Shown here: positions 43,295 through 52,943 of the stretch, in pieces
How the letters are laid out: each line of letters starts with the position of its first letter
Position numbering within the stretch: the first letter of the stretch is position 1
Notes under the pieces: generated by a model
Told to the model about the DNA's origin: nothing
The model's input: the letters and a program-made list of their open reading frames with translations, nothing else
Database searches by the model: none
Program-made: the position numbers and the translations under genes
Assembly: GCA_965249615.1 (NCBI GenBank)
Contig: CBDFMI010000005.1
Location: 62,001-126,000, forward strand
Reading direction: 5' to 3'
DNA: 64,000 bases
From: G963555815 sp965249615 [NCBI: bacterium]
GTDB lineage: Bacteria; UBA8248; JACPRG01

Positions 43295-44101
43295 ATGATG
43301 CGTCCACACGGATGGATCGGACTTGGGCCTCTCATCGCCGCTGAAGTGCTCCTCTTCACCGGAAATCCCTTTGTCGGCGAATGGATGACCCCCGTCGCCT
43401 GGACCGCCTACATCCTCTTTGTCGACGGCCTGGTTTACCGCCTGAAGGGGGAATCCCTCCTGACGACCCGCCGGCGGGAGCTTTGGCCGATGCTCCCCCT
43501 CTCGATCATCTCGTGGCTCGTCTTTGAGTTTTATAATCAGCTTTTGCAGAACTGGTACTACATCGGCCTCCCTGAAAATCTCTATCAGCGGGGGATAGGC
43601 TACGCCTGGGCCTTCGCCACCATCTTCCCCGCTCTCTTTGAGACCGCGGACCTTTTCCAGGCCCTTAAAATTTTCAAAAAATGCAAGGGACGCGCCCTCA
43701 GTTTCACGCCCACGAGGCTCCGGCTGAGCCTGACGCTGGGGCTTGTCTTTCTGGGTTATCCTCTTCTCTTCCCCTCACCTTATCTCTTTGCCCCGGTGTG
43801 GGTCGGGGTCATACTCTTTCTTGAGCCCATGAACCGGGCCTATGCGCCCCAGAGCCTTTTTCGAGATCTCGAGGGGGGAGACTATGAGCGGTTTTTGTCC
43901 CTTCTGGCGGCCGGTCTTTTATGCGGTTTTTTGTGGGAATTCTGGAATTTTTGGGCCACGGCCAAGTGGATGTACACTGTCCCCATCTTGCCCCGGCTAA
44001 AAATTTTCGAGATGCCGGTGATCGGATATCTGGGTTTCCCCCCCTTCGCCCTGGAGTGTTTTGCGATGTATCAGGCGGGCCGTGCACTCTTTCGATTTTA
44101 A
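43295..44101 (+). CDS. Integral membrane protein of unknown function
   Basis: A 268-residue protein with about seven hydrophobic segments. The C-terminal part (EFWNFWATAKWMYTV, then IFEMPVIGYLGFPPFALECF) loosely resembles the aromatic-rich loops of carotenoid (lycopene) cyclase-like membrane proteins, but this is a faint likeness and not a call. The stop overlaps a downstream ATG (TAATG) in the bioB frame, so it may be co-translated with the biotin genes. GAGGGGCC precedes the ATG. It could equally be a small transporter or an envelope enzyme. Confidence 0.65.
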   Translation: MMRPHGWIGLGPLIAAEVLLFTGNPFVGEWMTPVAWTAYILFVDGLVYRLKGESLLTTRRRELWPMLPLSIISWLVFEFYNQLLQNWYYIGLPENLYQRGIGYAWAFATIFPALFETADLFQALKIFKKCKGRALSFTPTRLRLSLTLGLVFLGYPLLFPSPYLFAPVWVGVILFLEPMNRAYAPQSLFRDLEGGDYERFLSLLAAGLLCGFLWEFWNFWATAKWMYTVPILPRLKIFEMPVIGYLGFPPFALECFAMYQAGRALFRF

Positions 44102-44139
44102 TGACAGAACAACCATCCCAAGGAAAAAGGAGAAACCTG

Positions 44140-45201
44140 ATGCCAGACACCGGAGCGTTCGCCAGAAACCTCCCGATTTTCTCTAGGGTTCGGCGGTCCC
44201 GGCAAAAGTTCCGGACGAAGAGGCTCCTCAAAGATCTGGAGCATCGAATCTTCTCCGGGGGAGAGTTTGTTACCGAGGCCGAGGCCTGCCGCCTGATTCG
44301 TACCGATGATGCGCACCTTCCCCTCCTTCTCGCACTGGCAGACCGCGTGAGGGACCGCTACAAGGGAAAAGAGGTCAGACTCTGCTCCATCGTCAACGCC
44401 AAGTCCGGCCGCTGCCCGGAGAACTGCGGCTTTTGCTCTCAGTCCGCCCACTTCAAGGATGCGGACGCCCCCGTCTATCCCCTTCTCCCCGCCTCCGAGA
44501 TCGCCAAGGCCGCCCGAGAGGCCGCCGCCATGGAGGCCCGGGAGTTCTCTATTGTGACAAGCGGCACGGGCCCGAAATCCGTGAAAGAGATTCAAAACGT
44601 CGTTGATGCACTGACACTCATTCGCGAGGAGACAAAACTAAAGCGCTGCGCCTCCCTTGGCATCACGGATGAGACGGTCCTTAGGGAGCTCAAGGCGGCC
44701 GGTCTTCAGAACTATCACCACAACCTGGAGACGGCCCGGAGCTTCTTCCCGAACATCTGCACCACCCACACCTACGAAGACGACCGAAAGACGGTCCTGA
44801 CGGCCAAGCGCCTTGGCTTCTACACCTGCTGCGGGGGGATCTTCGGCATGGGGGAGACACCGGAGCAAAGGGTGGAGCTGGCCATGGACCTTCGGGAGCT
44901 CGACGTGGATTCGATCCCCATCAACTTCCTAAACCCCCGTCCCGGCACGCCTCTGGAAAAGGCCCATTTTCTCACCCCGGGCGATTGCCTTCGGGTGGTC
45001 GCTGTCTACCGTCTGGTCATGCCCAAGAAGGACATCTTCGTCGCCGGAGGCCGGGAGATAAATCTGAAAGACGAGCAGTCGAAGATTTTTGGGGCAGGGG
45101 CCAACGGGATGATGATCGGGAACTATCTCACGACCAAGGGCCGAGGCGCCGAGGCGGACCATCAGATGATCCAGGACGTCGGGATGACAGTCCTTCACTG
45201 A
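44140..45201 (+). CDS. bioB: Biotin synthase
   Basis: A radical SAM enzyme that inserts sulfur into dethiobiotin. The [4Fe-4S] cluster cysteines are 92, 96 and 99 (GRCPENCGFCS). The [2Fe-2S] ligands follow (KRCASLG, then GFYTCCGGIFGMGE). I choose the ATG at 44140, with AAAGGAG seven bases upstream, over the ATG at 44101 that overlaps the membrane-protein stop. It gives 353 residues. It leads directly into bioF. Confidence 0.95.
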   Translation: MPDTGAFARNLPIFSRVRRSRQKFRTKRLLKDLEHRIFSGGEFVTEAEACRLIRTDDAHLPLLLALADRVRDRYKGKEVRLCSIVNAKSGRCPENCGFCSQSAHFKDADAPVYPLLPASEIAKAAREAAAMEAREFSIVTSGTGPKSVKEIQNVVDALTLIREETKLKRCASLGITDETVLRELKAAGLQNYHHNLETARSFFPNICTTHTYEDDRKTVLTAKRLGFYTCCGGIFGMGETPEQRVELAMDLRELDVDSIPINFLNPRPGTPLEKAHFLTPGDCLRVVAVYRLVMPKKDIFVAGGREINLKDEQSKIFGAGANGMMIGNYLTTKGRGAEADHQMIQDVGMTVLH

Positions 45202-45212
45202 GGAACGACACG

Positions 45213-46481
45213 ATGAAAGATCACGCGCTTTTGCTCAACGATCAGCTTGAAAGTCCGGGGTCGCAAGAAGGGATGGAAAAGACCCTTTGGATGGAGCTTC
45301 AACTCCGCCAGACTCTGGGCCTCTATCGAGAGGTTTTGCCCCTTGAAGGCCCCCTGGGCCCCCTGGTTCAGGTCAGAGGCCATGAGATCATCATGCTGGC
45401 GAGCAACGACTACCTCGGGCTGGCAGGAGACCAGAGGGTCGGGGAGGCCGCCGCTCGTGCCCTTCAGGAGGAGGGCTGGGGGGCGGGGGGCTCCCGCCTC
45501 GTCAGCGGCACCTTTCCCTCCCACAAAGGGTTCGAAGCGGCCATCGCCCGTTTCAAGGGGACCGAGAGGGCCCTGCTCTTCGGGTCGGGCTACCTTGCCA
45601 ACCTGGGAATCCTCTCCTCCCTCCTTCGGCCCGGAGATTTCTTGTTCAGCGACGCCCTCAATCACGCGAGCCTCATCGATGGCGCACGGCTCAGCCGCGC
45701 CGAGGTTCGGGTTTTTCGCCACAATGACCTGAACCATCTCGAAACCCTTCTGGGGACCTCTCCATTGAAACCTCGAAAGCTCATTGTGACGGAGGGGGTT
45801 TTCAGCATGGAGGGAGACCTCGGACGCCTTCCGGAGCTGAGCGCCCTCGCCAAACGCCACGGCGCGTGGCTCATGGTGGATGACGCCCACGGGACAGGGG
45901 TCCTCGGGGAGCAGGGGAGGGGGACGGCCGAGCATTTCGGGGTGGTTCCCGACATCCAGATGGGGACTCTTGGGAAGGCCCTCGGAGGCTTTGGGGCCTA
46001 TGTCTGCGGAAGCGAGACACTCGTGGACCACCTTCTCAACAGTGCCAGGACCTTCGTATACACAACGGCCCCTCCGCCTGCGGCGGCGGCAGCCGCCCAA
46101 AGGGCCCTGGAGATCGTGGAAGGAGAACCGGAGCGGCGCGAAAAACTTCGGGAGAATGCGCACTTCCTTCGTTCAGGACTCCAAACCCTCGGCTTCGAGA
46201 TTTCAGAAGGGGTCACACCGATCATCCCTATCATGACGGGAGAGGCCGAGCGGACGATGGCCCTTTCACAAAGGCTTCTTGAGCTCGGGGTCTTTGTCCG
46301 GGGCATCAGGCCCCCGACTGTGCCGGAGGGAAGGGGGCGTCTTCGGGTGACGGTCATGGCGACCCATCAGAGGTCCCATCTCGAGCAGGCCCTTGACGCC
46401 TTTGAGCGAGCGGGCAGAGCCCTTGGCTTCATCGGCGGCGCAAGGCGGTCTTCCTCTCATCGGGTTGCCGTCCATGTCTGA
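45213..46481 (+). CDS. bioF: 8-amino-7-oxononanoate synthase
   Basis: A PLP-dependent alpha-oxoamine synthase of 422 residues. It condenses pimeloyl-ACP (or -CoA) with L-alanine to make the second ring precursor of biotin. The PLP lysine is in GTLGKALGGFGAYVCG (about 255). DDAHGTGVLG and NDYLGLAGD are family motifs. The ATG at 45213 follows GAGGAA, and an in-frame start far upstream inside bioB is not credible. It lies between bioB and bioA. Confidence 0.94.
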   Translation: MKDHALLLNDQLESPGSQEGMEKTLWMELQLRQTLGLYREVLPLEGPLGPLVQVRGHEIIMLASNDYLGLAGDQRVGEAAARALQEEGWGAGGSRLVSGTFPSHKGFEAAIARFKGTERALLFGSGYLANLGILSSLLRPGDFLFSDALNHASLIDGARLSRAEVRVFRHNDLNHLETLLGTSPLKPRKLIVTEGVFSMEGDLGRLPELSALAKRHGAWLMVDDAHGTGVLGEQGRGTAEHFGVVPDIQMGTLGKALGGFGAYVCGSETLVDHLLNSARTFVYTTAPPPAAAAAAQRALEIVEGEPERREKLRENAHFLRSGLQTLGFEISEGVTPIIPIMTGEAERTMALSQRLLELGVFVRGIRPPTVPEGRGRLRVTVMATHQRSHLEQALDAFERAGRALGFIGGARRSSSHRVAVHV

Positions 46482-46497
46482 AGAGGTCGCATGAGAG

Positions 46498-47883
46498 GTG
46501 CGGTCGCGTATGAAAAAGGGGAATCGGGAGCCACCAGAAAATCTCGGCTCCCTTGACAAAAAATTTCTCTGGCATCCCTTTAGCCAGATGTCCGACTGGG
46601 AGGCGGAGGAGCCTCTGGTTATCGTCGGGGGAGAGGGGGTCTATCTCGAGGATGTCCAGGGGAAGCGCTATCTCGACGGTGTCTCTTCTCTTTGGTGCAA
46701 TGTCCACGGCCATGGGCACCCCCTCATTGTCGAGGCCGTCTCCCGGCAATCTCAAGAGCTCGCCCACTCGACCTTCCTTGGCCTCACTCACCCCTCTGGC
46801 ATCCTGCTCGCTGAGAAGCTCATCGGTCTCGCCCCCGAGGGGCTCACGCGTGTCTTTTATTCTGACAGCGGGGCGACGGCCGTCGAAGTGGCCCTCAAGA
46901 TGGCCTTTCAATATTGGCAACAAAAGTCGCCTCAAACCCAGAAAAAGAAGAACTTTATTGCCCTGACCCAAGCCTACCACGGGGACACGCTGGGGGCCGT
47001 GAGCGTGGGCGGGATCGACCGATTCCACGAGGTCTACCGGCCCCTTCTCTTTCCCGTCCAGCGGGCCGAAGCCCCCTACTGCTACCGCTGCCCCTTCGAA
47101 AAGACGTATCCCGAGTGCGAGATTTTTTGCGCCGGGGAGATGGAGGAGGTGGTGAGACGGCATGCCGGGGAGACGGCAGCCTTCATCCTGGAGCCCATCG
47201 TCCAGGGGGCGGGGGGGATGATCAACGCCCCCCCCGGTTTTCTCTCCCGGGTCCGAAAGATTTGCGACGAGTTTGAAATCCTTCTCATTGCGGATGAGGT
47301 GGCCACGGGCTTCGGCCGAACGGGCAAGATGTTCGCCTGCGAACACGAAGGGGTCCGCCCTGACCTGCTCTGCCTGGCCAAGGGGGTGACGGGGGGGACC
47401 CTCCCCCTTGCGGCCACGCTTGCCACCGAAAAGATCTACTCGGCCTTCCTGGGCCCCCGCGAATCAAAAACTTTCTTTCACGGCCACACCTACACGGGGA
47501 ACCCCATCGCGTGCGCCGCTGCCCTGGCGAATCTAGAGATCTTTGAGAGACAAAAAACCCTGGAAAAGATGCCCGAGAAGATTGAGCTTCTTTCCCGCGA
47601 GCTAAAACCCTTCCGGGATCTTCGGCATGTGGGAAATGTGAGGCAGGCGGGTTTCATGGTGGGGATCGAGCTCGTCCTGGACCGGGCGAGCAAGAGCCCT
47701 TATCCTGATGAGGGAAGAATCGGCCACCAGGTGACGCTCGAGGCAAGACGGCGGGGGCTCATCACAAGGCCCCTTGGGAACGTCATTGTCCTCCTCCCCC
47801 CCCTCTCGACCTCACCCCGGGAGCTTAAAGAGATGGTTGGGATCACCTACGAGAGCATCCGGGCGGTAACAGAGGGCGCTTGA
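46498..47883 (+). CDS. bioA: Adenosylmethionine-8-amino-7-oxononanoate aminotransferase
   Basis: A class III PLP aminotransferase that uses S-adenosylmethionine as amino donor to make 7,8-diaminononanoate. WHPFSQMSDWE near the N-terminus, DSGATAVEVALKMA, IADEVATGFGRTG and the PLP lysine in LCLAKGVTGG mark BioA. The start is the GTG at 46498 or the ATG at 46510. It completes bioB-bioF-bioA. The next biotin step (bioD, dethiobiotin synthetase) is not in this window. Confidence 0.94.
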   Translation: MRSRMKKGNREPPENLGSLDKKFLWHPFSQMSDWEAEEPLVIVGGEGVYLEDVQGKRYLDGVSSLWCNVHGHGHPLIVEAVSRQSQELAHSTFLGLTHPSGILLAEKLIGLAPEGLTRVFYSDSGATAVEVALKMAFQYWQQKSPQTQKKKNFIALTQAYHGDTLGAVSVGGIDRFHEVYRPLLFPVQRAEAPYCYRCPFEKTYPECEIFCAGEMEEVVRRHAGETAAFILEPIVQGAGGMINAPPGFLSRVRKICDEFEILLIADEVATGFGRTGKMFACEHEGVRPDLLCLAKGVTGGTLPLAATLATEKIYSAFLGPRESKTFFHGHTYTGNPIACAAALANLEIFERQKTLEKMPEKIELLSRELKPFRDLRHVGNVRQAGFMVGIELVLDRASKSPYPDEGRIGHQVTLEARRRGLITRPLGNVIVLLPPLSTSPRELKEMVGITYESIRAVTEGA

Positions 47884-47914
47884 ATTTTTTGGGTTTAAAC
47901 CGGGAGAGGGATTC

Positions 47915-49183
47915 ATGAAACGGCCGCATGTGGTCATTGTAGGCGGCGGCTTCGGTGGGTTGCATGCGGCGCTTTCATTGAAGAATGCACCGGTGCAGGT
48001 CACCCTCATTGACCGGCGCAACTTCCACCTGTTTCAACCCCTTCTCTATCAGGTGGCGACCGGCGGGCTTTCGCCGGGGAACATCGCGTCTCCGTTGCGG
48101 GCGGTGCTGAAACGCCAGAAAAACACCCGCGTTTTGTTGGCGGAGGTGACCGGATTTGATGTGGCGAACCGGCGGGTGATACTGCGAGACGGTCAGGTTG
48201 AGTACGACACTCTTGTTGTCGCAGGGGGCTCCAGCCACCACTATTTTGGCAATGACGGGTGGAAAAAGTTCGCGCCCGGCCTCAAGACGATAGAGGACGC
48301 GATCAAAATCCGGCGGCTGATCTTGATGGCCTTTGAGGCCGCCGAGCGTGAGACAGACCCTGACAAAGTCCGTGCCTGGTTGACATTTATCGTTGTGGGA
48401 GGCGGTCCCACCGGCGTTGAGCTGGCTGGCGCGCTGGGAGAGATTGCGAACGATACGCTAAAGGGTGGTTTCCGAAGTATTAATCCGGCCGACGCAAAGA
48501 TCCTCTTGCTGGAGGGCGTGGACCGCGTTCTGCCTCCCTACCCACCTGAGCTTTCGGCCAGGGCTGAGACCTCGCTAAAGCGTCTGGGCGTGACCGTGCG
48601 GACCAGCACCATAGTGACTGACATTCAGCCTGAGTCCGTGACCCTCCGCCACGGCGATCAGAGCGAGACGATTGGTGCCCGGACAGTGCTTTGGGCGGCC
48701 GGCGTCCAGGCGTCTCCTCTGGCGAGCGCTTTGGCAAAGGGCACGGGGGTCGAGCTGGACCGGGCCGGCCGCATCATCGTGGAGCCGGACCTGAGCTTGC
48801 CGGGACATCCGCAAATATTTGTCGTTGGGGACATGGCCCACTTTGTCCATCAGACGGGAAGCCCCCTCCCGGCGGTGGCCCCAGTGGCGATGCAAGAGGG
48901 GCGATATGTGGCGAAGCTGGTCCGATGCCGGCTGAGCGCTGAGAACATGCCGCCTTTCCGGTATAAGGATTTCGGAAACATGGCCACCATTGGCCGGGTC
49001 TCTGCGGTGGTGGAGCTGGGGCGATTCCGGTTCTGGGGCTTCTTGGCTTGGCTCATCTGGCTGTTGGTTCACTTGATGTACATAGCGGGGCATGAGAACC
49101 GGCTTCTTATTCTGATCCAGTGGACCTGGTACTATTTCACCCGGAACCGGGCCGCGCGTCTCATTGTCGGAGGCAACACCTAG
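47915..49183 (+). CDS. ndh: Type II NADH dehydrogenase (NDH-2)
   Basis: A 422-residue FAD flavoprotein that passes electrons from NADH to quinone without pumping protons. It has two Rossmann motifs, VVIVGGGFGG for FAD (about 6-15) and FIVVGGGPTGVELAG for NADH (about 160-174), and a C-terminal membrane-interacting helix (LIWLLVHLMYIAGHENRLL). It lies 31 bases after bioA but is probably separate in function. The full length fits NDH-2. Confidence 0.93.
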   Translation: MKRPHVVIVGGGFGGLHAALSLKNAPVQVTLIDRRNFHLFQPLLYQVATGGLSPGNIASPLRAVLKRQKNTRVLLAEVTGFDVANRRVILRDGQVEYDTLVVAGGSSHHYFGNDGWKKFAPGLKTIEDAIKIRRLILMAFEAAERETDPDKVRAWLTFIVVGGGPTGVELAGALGEIANDTLKGGFRSINPADAKILLLEGVDRVLPPYPPELSARAETSLKRLGVTVRTSTIVTDIQPESVTLRHGDQSETIGARTVLWAAGVQASPLASALAKGTGVELDRAGRIIVEPDLSLPGHPQIFVVGDMAHFVHQTGSPLPAVAPVAMQEGRYVAKLVRCRLSAENMPPFRYKDFGNMATIGRVSAVVELGRFRFWGFLAWLIWLLVHLMYIAGHENRLLILIQWTWYYFTRNRAARLIVGGNT

Positions 49184-49229
49184 GAGGATCGACCTGAGAA
49201 TTGGATCAAGGTGAATCGGAGTTTAAACG

Positions 49230-49697
49230 ATGTGGAAAGGTGAGATCTTATCCATTCACGTCACGGGGACTGCGGGCTCCCCCATGAAATCCGTGAGGGA
49301 GGTGCGCGCCGTGGCCGGAAAAGGGCTCGAAAAAGATCGCTATTTCCGGGAAACCGGAAAGTACTCAAGACGGCGCGGACCGCACCGCCAAATAACGTTG
49401 ATCGAGATCGAGGCGCTTAAAGCCCTCAAGCATGAAGCAGGAATCAATCTCAGGCCGAATCGGTGCCGCAGAAACGTCGTCACGCGCGGAGTTCCGCTCA
49501 ACCACCTCGTGGACCAGGAGTTCCGCGTGGGAAAGGTGAGGCTGAGAGGGGTTCGCCTGTGCGAGCCGTGCGGCTACCTGGAAAAGCAGATCGGCATTCG
49601 GGGTGTCCAAAAAGCCCTGGTGCACCGGGGCGGCCTGTGCGCCGAGATCCTTTCAGACGGCCTGATTCGTGTGGGCGACGCGGTCAAAGAGGACTGA
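49230..49697 (+). CDS. MOSC domain protein
   Basis: A 155-residue MOSC-domain protein, a stand-alone version of the domain found in molybdenum-cofactor sulfurases. The conserved Cys lies in GVRLCEPCGYLE (about 110-121), after RRNVVTRGVPLN. Such proteins bind or hand on sulfurated molybdenum cofactor or handle N-hydroxylated compounds, but the substrate here is unknown. No molybdenum-enzyme genes are adjacent. Confidence 0.88.
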   Translation: MWKGEILSIHVTGTAGSPMKSVREVRAVAGKGLEKDRYFRETGKYSRRRGPHRQITLIEIEALKALKHEAGINLRPNRCRRNVVTRGVPLNHLVDQEFRVGKVRLRGVRLCEPCGYLEKQIGIRGVQKALVHRGGLCAEILSDGLIRVGDAVKED

Positions 49698-49731
49698 AAA
49701 TTCATTACTCACCGCGCAAAGGGAGGGACCA

Positions 49732-50217
49732 ATGAGCGAGACGCAGATGGACGCCATCACGCAACGCCTGGAGCGTCTGGAGCGGGGAACCCGAGGCTGG
49801 AAAATCCTTGGAAGCGCGGCCGTGGCCATTCTGGGGCTCACCTTCCTCATAGGGGCCGCAGGAGGAAAGGGATCTGAGATCTTTGAAGAGGTCCGGGCGA
49901 CGAAATTCGTCGTCGTGGACGAGAACGAGAACCGCTGGGGGGAGCTGACCGTGTCTCAGGGCACCCCAGCCCTCAACCTCTTCGACGCGAGCGGTGAGCG
50001 CTGTTTGGTGCTGACCGTGGACTCGGGGAGACCGGCCTTCGGCCTCCTGGACGCAAACGGGAACACCCTCGTGGCGATATCTATTGCCCCGGAGATACAG
50101 GGCCTAGCGATCGCCGATAGGAACGGGAGGCCCCGTTTGGCGATGGGCGTGAAACGGGCCGGACCGGGCCTCACCTTCTTCGACGCGAACGCGGCGCCCG
50201 TCTGGAGCGCACCATAG
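49732..50217 (+). CDS. Membrane-anchored beta-repeat protein, paralogue of 19789-20505
   Basis: A 161-residue protein of unknown function built like the insert gene at 19789: coiled coil (ITQRLERLERGTRGWKIL), membrane segment (about 24-43), then short repeats such as FVVVDENENRWGEL, LNLFDASGERCLVL and PAFGLLDANGNTLVAI. Both start with MxExQxDxxTQRLxRLER and end with an xWxAP motif. This copy is about a third shorter. The ATG has GGGAGGG upstream. The matching N-termini argue for shared anchoring and perhaps hetero-oligomers. Confidence 0.75.
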   Translation: MSETQMDAITQRLERLERGTRGWKILGSAAVAILGLTFLIGAAGGKGSEIFEEVRATKFVVVDENENRWGELTVSQGTPALNLFDASGERCLVLTVDSGRPAFGLLDANGNTLVAISIAPEIQGLAIADRNGRPRLAMGVKRAGPGLTFFDANAAPVWSAP

Positions 50218-50247
50218 ACGAGACGAGGACAAGCCAAAGGGGGATTT

Positions 50248-50925
50248 GTGATGAAACGCAATTGGAATTGGCCAATGCTTGTGGCGGTGGCCGTGTTAGC
50301 GACAGGCGCATCGTTCGGCGTTTCGTATGCTCAGAGTGTCAATAAAGAAGCGCGTCTTTATCAAAAGCACATGGAGACCCACCCTTCGCGGGGCGAGGTC
50401 AAAACAGTTGAGGGCACAGAGGCAGTGCTGATGACCACAGACGAGGGGGCGTTCGTGAGCGTTTCAACCCGCGATCTGATACCCGGGAACGCTTACACCA
50501 TGTGGTTTGTTGCGATTAATAACCCGGCGGCGTGTGAGACATCGCCTTGCAAGGGACCCGACGTAGTGAAGCGCACGGCGCTCACCGATTCCGACGTCGG
50601 CTATGCCGACGGCTTAGTCGCCAGGGGAGATGGAACGGGTCGATTCGCGGCGTATATACCCGTCGGTGAGGTTCGGCGGGCCTGGTTCGGCAACGGGTAC
50701 AAAAACGCTCAAGGGGCCGAGATCCACATCGTTATCAATCACCACGGACCGCTCCTGCCGGGCATGATGGACACGATGTTGGGGTCATACCGCGGCGGTT
50801 GTGCTTCTGAGGGCCTGCCAGAAGCGTTTCCGGATACTGCCCTGACGGACGGTCAGCCCGGGCCAAACGCGTGCCGACTTGTCCAGGATGTGATCTTTAT
50901 GCAGGATGGGTCGAACACCAACTGA
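50248..50925 (+). CDS. Secreted protein of unknown function
   Basis: A 225-residue exported protein with a signal peptide (core MLVAVAVLATGASFGVSYA) and a beta-rich body I cannot assign. The segment LIPGNAYTMWFVAINNP with a following Cys pair (CETSPCK) resembles a widespread hypothetical family in bacteria and archaea. The late HIVINHHGPLLPG could be a metal site (His-His). It starts 30 bases after the beta-repeat gene and reads with it. Confidence 0.65.
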   Translation: MMKRNWNWPMLVAVAVLATGASFGVSYAQSVNKEARLYQKHMETHPSRGEVKTVEGTEAVLMTTDEGAFVSVSTRDLIPGNAYTMWFVAINNPAACETSPCKGPDVVKRTALTDSDVGYADGLVARGDGTGRFAAYIPVGEVRRAWFGNGYKNAQGAEIHIVINHHGPLLPGMMDTMLGSYRGGCASEGLPEAFPDTALTDGQPGPNACRLVQDVIFMQDGSNTN

Positions 50926-50934
50926 GGGTCTTTT

Positions 50935-51263
50935 CTAAAAACCGTCCAGTCCGGCAGTGAGTTCGCTCATGAGTCCTCTGATAAACCCGAATGAGTTTGC
51001 CCCAACGAACCAACCCACAGCCAGCTTCGCCAAAACTGACCACAAACGCCGACCTGTGTGCCTGGAGCGCTCCTCCAAATTGCAATAAGAATGAACGCAA
51101 AATATACGGCGTAGCTCAGGAAAAGGATGGGGAACAAGCTCGATCCACTATCTACCAATCGCACTAAAAAAGCGCTCCCAAAAAGTGCGACGGGCAGACC
51201 GTAAACCCAAAACGTGATTGCCAGAGAAGCTTTGCCGCTCCAAAGGTTCTTTATGTGTCGCAT
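50935..51263 (-). pseudogene. Small membrane protein with one-base frameshift
   Basis: An N-terminal frame gives about 70 residues with two membrane segments (SLAITFWVYGLPVALFGSAF and FPILFLSYAVYFAFILIAIW). The matching C-terminal frame (TGRRLWSVLAKLAVGWFVG to a TAG at 50935) is displaced by one base. A missing base near 51056-51062 would join them into a protein of about 109 residues of a known pattern (IWRSAxxYxGxxxW). The printed frame instead ends after an unrelated tail (SLGQTHSGLSEDS). The ATG at 51263 has AAAGGA upstream. Its function is unknown. Confidence 0.55.
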
Positions 51264-51307
51264 AATTTTTCCTTTCGGCTTAGGATCCGACTCTACGATC
51301 TTATTGT

Positions 51308-52943
51308 TTAGGAGTATTGCACCCTCAACCTTCGGCGGGCCAACAGGCGAGGCTGGCCGTCGAAATTATAAATTTCTACAACTATCTCATGGACACCTCG
51401 TCCCACATATAGCTTATATATTCTTGAGATTGCAGATACGGGATAGGCATATCTAATGGTCTTTATCCCCAGGTCCCACCGTTGGGCAGTATCAAATTTC
51501 CAGCGGTCACACCAGCTGCCCGTGTTGAGATAGATGTTGCTCGAACCACCGCTTAATTCCGGGACATGGGTATGTCCAGCGACCGAGACGATTGCGCCCA
51601 TCCTTTGGGTAGCCCGGTGTATACGCCATTGGGCCTGTGAATTCATGATAATCCGTCTTTCATGTATCATCGAACTATCGCTCAAAGACTGCGGTTGTCC
51701 TCCGCTATCTTTTGCATAGATACGATGGAATAATCTCCGAGATGATTCGTTCCCAGATTCTTCATCGCCATCAACGACAACCCTCGATCCAGCTCCAATA
51801 GTGAAATGTTTCAATGTCTCCACTCGAAAAATAAGAGCATTTCTTACCGCTGCAATAGTCGGATTAGTGCCCAAATTTGCTAATGAAGACAGCACGGCGT
51901 TAGCCAATCCTGTACGTATCCTGGCGTCACGAAGAGCCGTGGCCATTTCACGGACGAGTCTTGACGCTTGTCTTGTGCTAATGTGCCCATGCTCCAAAAG
52001 TTCTTCTAATGCGGGAGGTCCATCGCCAGGAGCATCTAAAGACAAAACGAACATTCTCAAGTTCCAGCCACGTTTTGACCATTTGAGCCACTCACGATTT
52101 CCATTGCGAACCACAATTTCTCCAGGCACCCACCTGCCGCGGATCGTCTTGGCAGCGTTGTGGATATCAGCCTGATGGCCATGTAGTCCAATCATGTTGA
52201 GTCGTCGCTCAATAAATGCCTCACATATTTCCAAATCGTTAATCCCTGTAACTCGTCGGGCTAGACCTTCCAGCCTGTGAGTTCTGACCTCCATGTCATG
52301 ATTGCCAATCGCGAAAATCACTCGATTTCCATCGTCTGCATAGCCCTTTAAGACCCGCAGAATGCCCTGGTTTTTTCTGCCAATGAGAGCTAATGCGCTT
52401 CTGTATGTGCGGAGTTGTCTGTCAGGAGGGGTACTAAAATTTATCCTCCCACATGCCTTCCATATGTCAAATAAATCTCCAACAATGTGCAGCGTCGGAG
52501 TTGCATGCCGATATCGAGCGCGATGGGAGCGCGCATCCCGCCGAAGCCAGTTTAAGGCCTTACCAGCAAACCGTGTGCCCTTTCGGCGAGGAAGAGAACC
52601 ACCCTGTTTTGCGATCTCCTGTGTCAAGATGAACATCACTATTTAAATGGGCGACGGAGTGGAAATTATTTTTGTCAATCTCTTCGCCGAATATCCTCGG
52701 TGGCGGAGGCGCACTGGGCCCAAACCAATTCCTGGGAGGACGACGGCGCCGCATAAAATCAAGCAAAGGCCGAAGGCGACGTCTTTCTACGGTACTGCCC
52801 GATTGAGCCCTTTCCCTTGCTTCATCAGTCAATTCGCCGTCTTCAACGTCGACAGAGGAGCGAATTACACGACCTCGAGATATGGAGCCTAGTAATTCTT
52901 CATAGCTCTCTTCTTCATAGTGGACACCTGCGAAATCCGTCAT
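51308..52943 (-). pseudogene. Calcineurin-like metallophosphoesterase with one-base frameshift
   Basis: The five metallophosphoesterase motifs are all present but split over two frames. The DxH box (NSDVHLDTGD) lies in the upstream frame (52560-52943). GDLFDIW, GNHD, GLHGHQ and GHTHVP lie in the downstream frame. An extra base in the CCCTTT at 52578-52583 explains the break: with two Gs (on the coding strand) the text reads SSSPKGTRFAGKALNWL without interruption. Repaired, it is about 545 residues, with an N-terminal Arg/Pro-rich region and a beta-rich C-terminus. It may act on nucleotides, lipid A precursors or nucleic acids. It has its own promoter at 52998-53026. Confidence 0.75.
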
